This document shows positions 10,450 to 21,178 of a stretch of 64,000 nucleotides of DNA, one piece after another. Source of the stretch: Nageia nagi (lineage: Eukaryota; Pinophyta); NCBI GenBank assembly GCA_050084985.1, contig JBITNC010000001.1:98704001-98768000 (forward strand), read 5' to 3'. The notes under the pieces were generated by a model. That model was not told the origin of the DNA and searched no databases. It saw only the letters and a program-made list of their open reading frames with translations. The stretch's first letter is position 1. Each line of letters opens with the position of its first letter. Both the position numbers and the translations under genes were made by a program.

Positions 10450-12650
10450 GATTCTTTGAACAAGTATTAATATCGCCCTTGGATCTCATAGTTGATGGGA
10501 CATCTGAAGATTAGGTGCTCCTCGTTCTCTACCTCATGGAGAGAACAAAGTCGACAAGTCCTACCCGATGGTCAGTCTTGATACGAAGCTGGTGTGAGCA
10601 AACTCGAAGCTGGCCGAGAGGAACCCTCAACCCGAAAGACCATTGGTATTGGAGGTAGGTCGGCATGACAATGAGGCCATCAATGAGCTGCAGAAAATGC
10701 TCAGCATAGAAACTTAGGGTTGAGAGGATGTGGAGGAGAAATCCAAGTGACCCAAATATAGCGGCAATAGATATCCTCTCTGATAGATCAATGGAGCGTC
10801 ACCCTTGAGGGTCATGGGGTAGCTAGCGTGGGCTGAAGGATGGGAGCCGATTGTCGAAATGCCCATCAATTGTAGTATCAGATCAACCTTGGAGTACCAA
10901 CACCGTCTAAGCCTAGTAGTGCCAAGTGATGCAATCCTCTCTGATGAGCATAAAGCAAGAAAATGATACCTCTCACGGCCAGTGGCAAGTCACCAAACTG
11001 TTTGAGTCTGTGTATTAAGACGAAGCGGCGGGACGACAAACTCACTCTAAACAATGCACTGTGGAACTGTCCGCTTATAGCGGATCATATGTTGGAGCAT
11101 GATGGTCTAAACTCTCTCAATAGTGACCATTCAACCTGCCCACAGCTAGGATCCCAAACCTCCGAACCATAGAGAACGGTAGGTGTGATGAGGTTATCAA
11201 ACAAGTGTATCTTCGAAGGGATGTCCTAGAAGTGTATCTGAAAGCATTGGTCGCTCCAAGACGGAGAGTGTAGCGTATCCCTTGCTGAGACGTGTCTGTG
11301 AGGTTGGCTTCAAGTTGAAAGATGGCTCAGAGAACTGAACTCCCAAGTAAGTGTAAGCAGTGGAAATTTCAACCATCTCACCTCTATAGTAAAAATGGAA
11401 GCTGGATAGAGTAGCCCTAGAGGTATTAAAGACCATGGCCTTGGTTTTACTAAGGTTAACTGTGAGTTGTTTTTGGTCACAAAAAATGGCAAGAGGGTCC
11501 AACTATCTCTGGAGGCCCTCTAGGGAGTGCGATAGGAGGATCACATCATCCGCAAAAAGTAGTATAGCAATTTGAATATGGTAGAGTAGAAAACTATCAT
11601 CTGCATCTGTGTAGCCGGAGGAAGTCTTCAAGGTCATCAATATATAAGCCAAAGAGAGTGGGTGATAGAGAGCACCCTTGCTTAACCCCAATAGTGCTAG
11701 AGACCTTGTCGGTAAAACCATTGGCTATCCGAAAACGACCTACAACTGTCTCATGGAGTCTTAAGATGGAAGTTACAAAGGTATCAGAGATACCAATAGT
11801 CTGTAGTTTTTGGAAGAGTAGATGTTGCGGGATTGTGTCGAAGGCCTTCTTGAAGTCAACAAAACAACAGAATACCTTAGAGACCCTGTCAAGCTTCCTC
11901 AATGATAGCTCGAAGCGTGAAAATATGGTCTATAGTCTAAAAATCTCTCCACTACACTCACTCTTCCATTGTGGGCAAAATAGTGAATCCATTGGAGTTA
12001 GGAAAGCACGAGAGCCCATTAAGAATGAAGAGACCATGTGACCTAGCAAGGTGAAGTAGGTGTCGGCCATAGGCTATAACGGGAGCATTCCTATCTGCTG
12101 ATGTCCTCTACATGCCACAATCATATAGTCCTGTTCTTGTGTACAAAACGCATCATCCTCTAGCTCATGTATAGGTGTCTGACAAGCCCCTGTCCTGGCA
12201 TTAAAATCTCCTAAGATGATGATATCTCCCATGGGAGAAAAATGTGTGCTGTCCTTGTAGAGGTCTATGAAATGGCCTCCATCTGTGTGAAGAGCATACG
12301 AAGAGGAGGCAGGTGGGAAGTAGCAAACAACGAGGAAGACATCTCGATCAATATGAAGGCCACTTCGAATCTTGATCCACATGAATCGTGAGTGGGGATT
12401 TGTTGATATTAGGGAGATGCAAGAACGAAGGGCATCTCGGATGAGACAGGCTACGCCTTTTGAGCCACGGACCCCTCCTATGCATTGAGTGTCCTGTCTG
12501 GATGCTGAAGGCCAATAGAAACTTGTGATGTTGGGGAGTGCTCGTTTGTGAGTCTTTGTAAGAAAGATAAGGTCTCGAGAAGATATCACATCCTGGAAGG
12601 TGCCTGGTGAGGACCACAGTGCACCATTACAATTCCAACAAGTAATGTTG
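10450..12650 (-). pseudogene. LINE1 ORF2 relic: endonuclease and reverse transcriptase
   Basis: The frame opens near 12650 with NITCWNCNG, the Asn-containing first motif of APE-type endonucleases. DLIFLTKTH follows, where active enzymes have Glu-Thr-His, so the catalytic Glu is replaced by Lys. LGDFNARTG (about 12195) is intact. The region between 12074 and 11902 is shortened. RT then begins VFCCFVDFKKAFDTIP (about 11875), continues GVKQGCSLSPTLFGLYIDDL (about 11665), FADD (about 11545) and TYLGVQFSEP (about 11345). A zinc motif CRLC..EEHLIFRC lies at about 10480-10560. Several frameshifts separate these blocks. In the family, ORF2 nicks the target DNA and reverse-transcribes the RNA there. 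Confidence 0.8.
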
Positions 12651-12776
12651 ACCCTATCATTGCGTATCGAGACTCGAGAACACCGTCATGCAGGAGGCCA
12701 AGGACGTGACCACCAAGATGGAGGGAGTCATGAATCACAGCTCTATAGTCACGAATAACAACTCATCTATTTGGAG

Positions 12777-13848
12777 TTATGTGAGATCTTCATCCAAATA
12801 AATTTTGTTGAGAGAGAACAAGTTTTTCTTGGCTCGCAGGGCTTGTAAACGGTCACTAGTTATTTGAAATTTGATAACAAGAGTATCATCCAGTGTAGTC
12901 CAAGCTTTCTCTAGGCTTATATCTTTCAGGTCCAAAGTGTCATAAAGGAATGAGTTCCCAACTTGCGAGGGAGTAGTGGTTTTGGGGAGGCCACGGACTC
13001 GAAGGTTGAATCCCTTGGCATGGCAAACTTTTTCTTCTGCAAATTTGGTCTGAAAAGCCAAGTCCACAATAGGGGAAGTCTTCTTACCCTCAGCTACCTG
13101 AACCCAAGAGTTTTGCACTTGTACTTGTTTCTGTAGAGATTGTTGTTGAACACTCGTTTCTTGCTTAAGTTGTTCATGCTATGATAAAAGTGCAGATTGT
13201 TGTTCTTTAAGCTTTGCTTGGATGGATGAGAGCTCATCTTGGAGGCTTGCGTGGGGCAGATTTGGGGCTATTTGTAGATCTTGAATCAAGGCTGCTTGAT
13301 TTGCCAATCGGGACTGTAAAGAGCTGATGAACTTTTGTTGGTTGTTGGAGACTGTCAAGAGTGATGCAATCTGTTCAAAGAGAGTATTGTTTCTCCATTA
13401 GATTGAGCCGTTTACCGAGAGTACAGTGCCTGAGTTTGATCTGAGGAGTAAGTTTTGTGGGTTGGGAAGGAGAGGTAGTGTAAGGAGTTTTTCTCACTGC
13501 AGAACTCCTGGGAGTGTGCATACTGGCCATACCAGAGAGCCGCAGGGGGCTACAGAATGCGGCAGAGTGCAGTGCAGGGCTGTGGAGTGCAGCGCGGGGA
13601 TAGTGGTTGGGAGTAGACGTGGTTGGGCGTGGATTGTGCGGTTGGGCACAGGGTGTGTGGCTGTTGGGCATGGGAGGCAGGAGGCATGGGGTGCTAGAGG
13701 TGCAGGTGGCATGGGCTATGTGGCTAGGGTGCGTTAGGCGTTGGCGAGGTGGTTGGGCGTTGAGTTGGGGCACAGGAGGCACTTGCGCGGTGGTTGGGCT
13801 TGGCAGTGGGGTGCTGGCGTGGTGGGGCACGGGAGGTGTGGGATGCAA
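12777..13848 (-). pseudogene. LINE1 ORF1 protein relic
   Basis: The minus strand starts with a proline/histidine/threonine-rich stretch (13848-13420), followed by a short basic segment, then a Gln/Leu-rich coiled coil (about 13380-13120), then a domain opening GFNLRVRGLPKTT (around 13015-12975). That resembles the RNA-recognition-like core of LINE ORF1 proteins, which coat the element RNA. A stop interrupts the coil near 13178. The protein lacks the CCHC knuckle seen in many plant L1 ORF1 proteins, so the lineage may not be plant L1. GC content is far above the surroundings, and the plus strand therefore shows long shadow frames. Confidence 0.65.
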
Positions 13849-13870
13849 AGGATGGGATTGGGTCTTGGGA

Positions 13871-14161
13871 ATTTCACTTAAGTGAAGTGGCTAAATAATT
13901 TGTTGGTGAAGCAAAGAAGGTTTCAAGCATGATGCATAAATATACATGCTAAGTCTAAAAAGAAAGCCTGTGCTTGCCATTGTAAGAATGGTTACATTAA
14001 GGATCATTGTTGGGCGTTTCATATAAAGTTAATTATTGAGAAAGAAGTCAGAAGTTTCTGATGTCTGGTATTGTGCTATACATGTCAGTCAAGCCTTCAA
14101 AGCAAATCTTCAACCTTAGAAGGTGGTATTTTGGCAAAAGTAGATGGAGTGGAGGCCAAAT
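13871..14161 (+). other. Possible retroelement gag zinc-knuckle relic
   Basis: The plus strand at about 13965-14030 reads ACHCKNGYIKDHCWAFH, like a Gag knuckle with a degraded first Cys and Tyr in place of His. No flanking domain supports it further. Confidence 0.25.
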
Positions 14162-14570
14162 TGTAACAATTGAGCTTGTACAACAATAAACATTACATCC
14201 CAATCCCACACTTGATATCATAATAGAAGTAACTAATAGCAGCACAAGCAATACAACCAAGGAATTAATGACATAACTATATACATATTTACCAAATTCA
14301 AACTAATATAATATTAGTTTGCAATGAATGACGATGAAACGATCCTAGAATTGTTGCCAGTTTGAGGGGATGACCTCCCAAGTATTTGGAAATAACAATT
14401 AAGATATAAATTCACAATGATGATTACGGGTATAGTCTCTATTCCTATTTATAGAAAATCTAGCTAATGTAATAATCCCTATGCTCCATAGTCAACTATC
14501 CATGTGATAAGGCTATGGCCATTGTAATTAAAGATAGATGTGCAATTATGCTAAGGTCATTACTTGTCTT
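14162..14570 (-). repeat. Probable 3' LTR of Gyp3
   Basis: It directly follows the chromodomain stop. Minus-strand TTTCTATAAATAGG around 14445-14460 fits an LTR TATA, and the minus strand ends AATTGTTACA (TG on the plus strand at 14162). The upper boundary is approximate and no partner LTR is in the window. Confidence 0.35.
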
Positions 14571-16060
14571 CCATTGAAAAGCTTTATCCTTAAAGGTTGC
14601 AGCTGTGGAAAGTCCTTAAGAATAACATCTGCTTCCTAGGTTGCACCTTGTTTAGGTAGGTCCTTCCATTTGATAAGTAATTTCTTGAATTTTTGGGTCC
14701 TTAGCTTTTTTGATAGCTCATCCAAACTAGCTTCTAGTTTTAGTGTAATCTTCCCCTCTTCATCAAGTTATGGAAGTTTTGTTGATGCTTGAATCTTTTT
14801 ACCTTGTACTTTGTTTAAGACAAGCAACATGAAATAAATGCTGTATTTTTGAAGATCTTGGTACTTCTAGTTGGTAGGGAACTTGTTCAATCCTTTTAAG
14901 TACTTTATATGGTTCGTAGAACTTGGATGCTAGCTTTTATTTGATATTTGTTTCAATGATGTCAGTTTATATGGTTAAAGTTGAAAGAACACCATATCAC
15001 CTTTATTGAAGCTTCTTGTTGTTTTGTGTTGGTCCACTTGTTGTTTCATGTAATTTTGGACTTGGTGAAGGCTATCCTTGTGTAGGGAGACCACCTCTTG
15101 TCAATGTTGTAGGCTTGTAGCATACTACCCATTTCAATAACCTTTGGTGACCCTAGAATTAGTCAATCAATGCAGGATGTTTTGGACAATAAAGTGCCTC
15201 GTATGTATAATATGTTGTACCATCATTCTACAAGGGGAAGCCACTTGATCCATCATGCCTGTTTATCAGATGTAAAACATCTCATGTATGTTTCTAAACA
15301 TTTGTTGACTAGTTTTGTTTGGCCATCAGGTGGTATAGGTAGAACTTGTATAAAACTTTACTTGCCATGAGAAAATGGGCGTATTTAGATAACCTAACCA
15401 CCACAGCAAGTATTATTATTTTTGCTTTTGATTTGGGCAATCCTTCAATAAAATCCATTGAAATATCAGATGATTGCTTATATGAGATGAATATGGATCA
15501 TGATAATCTAGGTGTTTTTACTATTTCTCCTTTGATTGTTTGGCATACATTACATTCTTCCATAATTTCCTTTACATCTTGTTTGAGTCCATTGCAAAAA
15601 AAGGAGATCCATGTAGGTCATGAAGAACGAATTTTGGATGTTTTTCCAAAATAAATCCTGTTATTGAATTCGGGGATCTCGTTTTTCCATTCAAACCCTT
15701 TTAGGTTCTTTATGTACTCTTGTTGCTTAGTTAGTGAATGTGTTTACTATAGTTGGGGCTTCTTCCCATTCATTTTGTATTTGTTCTATTTATGTTGGTG
15801 CTAGGGTGATATGGCATGTAGAGATCCATGTTTCTCTTGCATTCTGGATAGTGCATTTCCACAACCTTCTTATTTCTTTTTTTGTATTAAATCTTGAAGT
15901 CATACCCAAGCATGTTGGTGGCCCATTTATGTTCCTCCATACAAGATAGACGTTGTTCCAAAAATATTTCAGGTTCACTATGGTCCATTTTGATTGTGTA
16001 GTGTTTTTCCATCAAGTAAGGTCTTCATTTTTGAACTGCATGAAAGAATAGCCATTGTTT
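14570..16060 (-). pseudogene. pol: Gyp3 pol relic: RNase H, integrase and chromodomain
   Basis: In minus-strand order, 16060-15800 gives the RNase H end (RPYLMEKHYTIKMDHSE, then KWATNMLGYDF). 15610-15380 gives the integrase zinc-finger exit and catalytic core (IMEECNVCQTIKGE, SMDFIEGLPKSKAKIII). 15300-15150 gives the later core (WIKWLPLVEWWYN). 14800-14600 gives a chromodomain (LLIKWKDLPKQGAT, then VILKDFPQL). In the family, RNase H removes the template RNA, integrase inserts the cDNA, and the chromodomain directs insertion to marked chromatin. Several stops and shifts are present. Confidence 0.75.
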
Positions 16061-16906
16061 CTATGCACATGAAATGTCGACCAGATGCAATGAGCATCCA
16101 TCTTTCTGACTAATGTTGAAAAGGGGATGCGATAATAATTACGATTAATATACAAGATAAAAAATTAAGAAAGTACAGTTATTGATTTCGTTAAAAAGTT
16201 AAGAATGATAGTACAGTCATTGATTTCGTTCGAAGTGGATCCTGGAGCAGACAATTAATAGTCCTTTGTTCCAATGAAAGTGGTTGCATTGAGATTGTGA
16301 CAATATTAAGCAAAGATACAAATCATTAGTTTCATATATATGATATCTAAAATATAATGCATTCATGCAATGATGCTTCTAAATGTATAACTGAAAGATG
16401 TAAACACTTTGCAAAAGAAACTTGAACTATTATCATAATGATGCTTGGCATAATAATGAGAGTGCGTCGTACACTATTATTTCAATATATATAAGAATTT
16501 GATCATAAACTGCATAATAAATAATTAAATAAAAAATATTGATTTGCAAACTAGTCTTACCGCTGCAGTTGAAATGCGAACATGTTAAGTCTCTCTCTAT
16601 GATTGGAGGAATCAAATGCATATCTGGAAGGATAATTTCAAGTAAGTGAAGTTGTTTAGAGATCTAGGAAGATCTATGTATTTTTCAAGGAGTTGTTGAG
16701 CAGGAAGCACTTAACAAATTGCAAGAAATTAAATTCAATGAAAATACTCATGATCATTCAGGGATTTCGATAAGAACATACTAGGATTATGAAAAGAATG
16801 TAGGCTGGATAGGAAAGGCAAATTGCCTTTTTAAAGGGGGAAAGGAGGAAGTTAGATGGGTTCTGGAATAGTTTATGGAAATTATAAAACCAAAGAGGTC
16901 ATTTCA
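16061..16906. other. No gene recognised; short direct repeat
   Basis: AT-rich. A segment of about 30 bp ending CAGTTATTGATTTCGTT is repeated once at about 16165-16230. The last five bases TTTCA (16902-16906) are the left target duplication of Gyp2. Confidence 0.4.
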
Positions 16907-17169
16907 TGTTACGATCCTAATGGACCATATATAGATTATGGCCTACTCCTACAAAAATACACTAATTCTACACTAAGGAATCACTTGCACCGTTTCGAGG
17001 GGGGCACCTCCTTGAGAATCACTTCTCACATAAAAATCAAATCATTCTTCTTCTTTTTTTTTTTTGTAATAATAGGGAAACCCCCTATAAATAGCTTTTA
17101 CACGTAAGTAACCCCAATATGGGACTAAATATAAGTACTATTCCTAATACATGTTATGGGGTCATAACA
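16907..17169 (-). repeat. 3' LTR of Gyp2
   Basis: On the minus strand it runs TGTTATGACCCC to GGATCGTAACA. It includes a TATA-like CTATTTATAGG (about 17086-17096) and a T-run. The right LTR matches it across most of its length. Confidence 0.85.
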
Positions 17170-17185
17170 TTGCCACCCCTTAAGG
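17170..17185 (-). other. Polypurine tract of Gyp2
   Basis: The minus strand reads AAGGGGTGGCAA directly before the 3' LTR start. A second, similar stretch (GGGGGTAAGAATGTTATGACTC) occurs about 100 bp inside at 17260-17285, as if the PPT/LTR junction had been partly duplicated. Confidence 0.65.
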
Positions 17186-17644
17186 AAGCTTTGTCCTCAA
17201 AGCTTCTACACATCACACATTAACAAAATGTAATACAAACCACACATCTAATCTACTAAGGGGAGTCATAACATTCTTACCCCCTTCAACAAGCTTTGTC
17301 CTTAAAGCTTGCCAAAAATACAAAGTACATATATAATCTGTCCATGAATAACAAAGATAAGAGGGAACCAAGGAATCCAACTTGGCCATAGTAACCAACA
17401 TTGCGTCAAAGCTGAACATGATCCCATCTATGTATCAAAACTCCATTCCAATGAAGATGATGCTGATGTTGAGGAGGGAACAAAAAGAAGGATCTAGAAG
17501 AATCCATAAAGAAGGCACCATATTGTTGCTACTGCACTGAATAGTCTTGCAGTGGTTGCACGAAGAAAACATGCGACCCAAGATCATCCATAGTAATGTA
17601 AGTGAGAGGAAGATGCTCACACTCTAAAACTTGCTCCAATGGAC

Positions 17645-18045
17645 TCAAACACTCGTAAGCCACATCATCCGTATGGATACAAAGTGGAGGAAGGGCCTCA
17701 TACTCCTTAATGGGTCCACTAGCTCCACACCATCTGTACTAAGATAAGTGAGAGGAATGTCCTCACACTCTACAATAGGGTCCATTGGCGCCACATCATC
17801 CATACTGATATAAGTGAGATGAAGGTCCTCACACTCTTCAACAAGGTCCACTGGCTCCACATGGATGTCATCATGAATCATAATAGGTTGTGGATATGCA
17901 AGTATAGCCTCTGCTAAATTGGCCAGTGAATATGCATCTCTTAGAGTTGGTGGATTAAACATGACTACATTCTTGTTGACTTCTGCCTTAAGCCGTTAGT
18001 GAATAAATGAAGAGCTAATTTCTCATCCATCACATAGTCATCACA
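17645..18045 (-). pseudogene. gag: Gyp2 gag remnant
   Basis: The minus-strand frame includes MFNPPTLRDAYSLANLAE (about 17960-17907), a recognisable conserved part of plant gypsy Gag. The preceding bases encode a helix typical of that region. After it come two imperfect repeats of an acidic unit (DPIVECEDIPLTYLSTD and a near copy). Frames are broken on both sides. Confidence 0.6.
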
Positions 18046-19127
18046 AAAATCCTCAATCTTCAATATAATAATGCAAGAATCAATATGAAATGGTAGAGCA
18101 ATAGTATCCATCATCATTTTTTTTTTTTTTACTTTTTTTCTTAACTAATCTAAATATCCTAAATTAGAGTGTCCAATAGGTCTTATTCACAACCTCAAAG
18201 AGGACCTCTTTACAAGAAATTGAAAAAATGGAAAAAATAGTGCAATATGGAGACGTCCCAAAAGGTCACAACACAAAGCTCTCATATTTATATAACAATC
18301 TAGACCATCACATACACAAGAAATGCCCTCCAAGGATAGACATCCAAATTCGATGCTGATGATGATGCAGAATTACAGCAAGGAAACCTTCAAATGCCAT
18401 AACGTCTGCTACAGGTCTTCGATTGATGCCAATGATACATCGTTGGAAAGATCTTGATGAGAGCATGCAAAACGAATGGTCACATGACCCCCTTTGGACC
18501 AATAATGAACCATCAAAAGCCAAAATACGAAACACACGTCCTTGAAAAAATTAAAGACGAAACTCCACAAAATGAAATGATGACATTGCAGCTCTAAGCC
18601 TTCCAATCTCTGATTAAACCCTCTTAACATGCAATTTATCCTTAATATTGGATGATTTTGGTGTGAAAACCCCAAATACCTGTAAGCCCTTATTTAATCC
18701 TAAAAAAACTCGCACATTTTGGATCTCGCCCCTTTTGATCCAGACAACTAGATCTGTGGATGTTAGGATTTCTTTCTACCTGGCTGCTCTTGCACCACTT
18801 TTCTTCCAAGGCCTTACTCCTGCACCTTAAAAACCAGATCCAACCACCCTTACCACTTGCTTCATGGGATCTACCTCCAAACACCCATGCACAACCTCGA
18901 ATCCTCTCAGGACATCTTCTGCCAACAAAATTGTTGCTCATGCGTTCTCTACTCGGATCTGATTTCACTCACGGAATTCTACTCCAGATCTCCTATAAAT
19001 CTACCAAAAAGACAAAATGGGTCTGCATTTCAGAAATCCGCCCATAAAATCCAAGATCACTCAAAACTCCAAAACCACTCAACACACAAAATTGCTCACA
19101 AAACTACCCACACGAGCCAAAATCGAA

Positions 19128-19139
19128 GCTCTGATACCA
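19128..19139 (-). other. Primer-binding site of Gyp2
   Basis: The minus strand reads TGGTATCAGAGC, two bases after the LTR end. It is complementary to the initiator methionine tRNA 3' end as known for plant gypsy elements. Confidence 0.9.
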
Positions 19140-19141
19140 GA

Positions 19142-19362
19142 TGGTACGATCCTAATGGATCGTAAATAGATTATGGCTTACTCTTACAAAAATACACTAA
19201 TTCTACACTAAGGAATCACTTGCACCGCTTCGAAGGGGCACCTCCTTGAGAATCACTTCTCACATAAAAATCAAATGGCTTTTACACATAAGTAACCCAC
19301 TGCATAGTGCCTATGGGATTAAACATAAGTACTATTCCTAATACATGTTATGGTTGATAAAA
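19142..19362 (-). repeat. 5' LTR of Gyp2, missing its TATA segment
   Basis: Closely similar to the left LTR, but a block of about 50 bp carrying the T-run and the TATA-like sequence is replaced by a short different insert near 19278-19312. The first bases are also decayed, so the CA of the plus-strand end reads AA. This is the promoter-bearing LTR for the minus strand, so the copy has probably lost its promoter. Confidence 0.75.
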
Positions 19363-19919
19363 TTTCAGGACCAATAAAATAAAAAGAAGTCTAGTATTTT
19401 TTTTTAGAATATTTAAAATGATAGTGTGTGGAATGCTAATGTTTATGGTGCACTATAATTTGCACATGTAGTGCTGATGTAATAAATAGGACAGATTTAT
19501 TTAGTGTCTGTTTTGGCGAGGACAAAGTGGGTAGGGATCAAAATAGCTGGTCCTTTTATGGGTATTTATAATTTCTATATATGTAGATTTGTCAAAGTTT
19601 TTTCTTCATAGTTGTTAACTTTCAAATGCTAAGGGATAGCTCTTGCATTAATACAACATCAGTTTTATTTCCTGATGCATCACATTCTATCACAAAAGTT
19701 CTGTTGAAGTATGGAATGGCTAGAATTTGTGTCATCCATATAGCTTGTTTGGGTTTGTTAAATGCTATTGTGATCGTTTTTGATCATGTGGATGTTAGAT
19801 TATGCTACTAAGTGTGTAAGCATTAGCAACCGAAAACTCATTCATATCAATCAAAATATATCGAAGATGGATGCCAAATCATCTTCCATGTTATCAAAAT
19901 GAGTTCAGTATGAAGAACC
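19363..19919. other. Flank between Gyp2 and X2
   Basis: No gene recognised. The last five bases, GAACC (19915-19919), are the left target duplication of X2. Confidence 0.45.
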
Positions 19920-20154
19920 TGTTGTGATTAGCACAACACATCTTGGGAAACCTTAGTGACTTTTGTCTATGCAAGGTTATGTCCATATCATGTCTTTCTT
20001 AAAGCTTTACCATTGGTTATCATGTCTATCATCCCAAACCTGAGTGTTATGACTCACCTAGTCTTAGCCATGTTACACCAAGCTCAAAATTTCGAAGAAA
20101 ATGACCAAGTCTGGAAATGAGGAGTTGAGTCCAAGCTAGTGCAAGCAAAACTGG

Positions 20155-21016
20155 CTACCCCGAGTCCCAACACATGTCTCAAAAAGACAAAATTGCTTTT
20201 AGGGCATGCAATTGGATCCACCAGTCGCTTGGGTTGAGATGAAGTGCAAAGGAAGCCAACTGGAGCATTCTAAGGCCCAATATATGTCTTCAAAAGACAA
20301 GTTTTTGTCTTTTTCTGGCATGCGCTCAATTAGGAAGTGGGACAAATTGAAATGTTGCGATAAAAGGCCAATTTGGCTCTCCCAGGGACCAACACATGGT
20401 TCAAAAAGACAAGATTTTGTCTTGTTGGGGCATGCGACTGGGGGAGAAGGCCGTCCAGGTCGAGCTTAAAGCAAAATTTGGCTAAGGCATGAACTTTCAA
20501 AGTTAGTATCTGGAACAAGTAGGTCCAAGAGGGCAGGCACATGATTTCAAAAGACAAAAATTTGATTTCTTGTGGCATGCGCCTAGCCAAGGGAGAGTCT
20601 GTGTGGATGAAAATGGTGAAATTCTGCTAAGTCCAACCCACTAAAGCTCGTAAATAGGTCAAACAAAGCAAAAGGAAGCCAGCGCATGCCCAAAAAAGAC
20701 AAAATTGACTTTTTGAGGCACATGCCCAAAAGAGGGTGACTGGGAAGGTTGGCGCATGTCTCCAAAAGACAATTTTTTCTTTCTAGAGCATGCGCCTGGC
20801 CTATGAAGGGCCTTGGAAGAGTTCGAAGTGTAATTTTGATGAGCTTAAGCCCTAGAAAAGACAAATCTGGAATAATTAAAGGTCAGAAGATGGGCGCAAG
20901 ATCAAAATGGACGAGTTGAAGAGTTGGGATAACTTGCATCCAAAGTTCAAGAGACTCCAAGTTGAGCGCATGATCCAAAAAGACAAAATCTTCTGTTTTT
21001 TGGGCATGCGCTCACC
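20155..21016 (+). repeat. Array of imperfect hairpins in X2
   Basis: At least seven degenerate units share one form: GCATG, then CAAAAAGACAAAA, then the near-complement TTTTGTCTTTTTGG and GCATGCGC. Each is an imperfect palindrome of about 45-50 bp, at roughly 20165, 20285, 20392, 20540, 20685, 20755 and 20965. Unrelated spacer of variable length lies between them. Confidence 0.7.
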
Positions 21017-21090
21017 TTGAAAGTTCCTTGACTCCCTTGCGTTGAGCAACAGGCTTCAAATTTTCAATTTCCAAGACGACATACATCGCT

Positions 21091-21178
21091 AGGTCGGCCA
21101 TTTGGACGGGTTAAAATTGTATTTCTCATGAATATGGTCAACTAAGGTTGAGGAAAACCTAATTTTGTGCTATAAATA
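21091..21178 (+). promoter_or_regulatory. First promoter of X2 (shared box plus TATA)
   Basis: The box AGGTCGGCCATTTGGAC (21091-21107) lies 80 bp before TATAAATA (21171-21178). X4 has the same 17-bp box 79 bp before its TATAAATA. The X ATG follows 231 bp after the TATA in X2 and 229 bp after it in X4. The leader carries a short upstream open frame starting at about 21238. Confidence 0.6.

Larger units (their letters stand above)
9843..13870 (-). mobile_element. LINE1: non-LTR retrotransposon with ORF1 and ORF2
   Basis: A minus-strand LINE about 4 kb long. In element order it has a GC-rich 5' end coding a proline-rich ORF1, a coiled coil, an RNA-binding-like domain, an apurinic-type endonuclease, reverse transcriptase, a CCHC zinc motif near 10480-10560, a 3' region and an A/T simple-repeat tail at about 9845-9875. 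The RT follows the usual LINE order with an FADD box. Both ORFs carry stops and frameshifts, and the segment between endonuclease and RT is much shorter than normal, so it is dead. It sits in the intron-like region after the 9117-9540 exon. Flanking target duplications were not resolved. Confidence 0.85.
14162..16060 (-). mobile_element. Gyp3: Ty3/gypsy chromovirus relic (RNase H, integrase, chromodomain, LTR)
   Basis: A minus-strand 3' half of a chromovirus-type gypsy element: the end of RNase H, integrase and a chromodomain, followed by a probable 3' LTR down to 14162. The 5' half and the 5' LTR are absent. All frames are broken. It lies between LINE1 and Gyp2, with no shared boundary. Confidence 0.75.
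16907..19362 (-). mobile_element. Gyp2: complete but short Ty3/gypsy element (2,456 bp)
   Basis: Both LTRs (16907-17169 and 19142-19362), a perfect initiator-Met primer site (19128-19139), a polypurine tract beside the left LTR (about 17170-17185) and 5-bp duplications TTTCA at 16902-16906 and 19363-19367 are present. The interior is under 2 kb and contains only a gag remnant and AT-rich sequence, with no protease, RT or integrase. It is therefore an internally deleted or non-autonomous element. Minus orientation follows from the PBS being next to the right LTR. Confidence 0.85.

Noticed and set aside
13426-13885. Long Gly/Arg/Val/Trp-rich plus-strand frames
   Set aside because: They are shadows of the GC-rich proline-coding LINE ORF1 on the other strand.
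20155-21016. CRISPR-like regularly spaced palindromes
   Set aside because: Units are degenerate, spacers vary in length, there are no cas genes, and the context is plant nuclear DNA.
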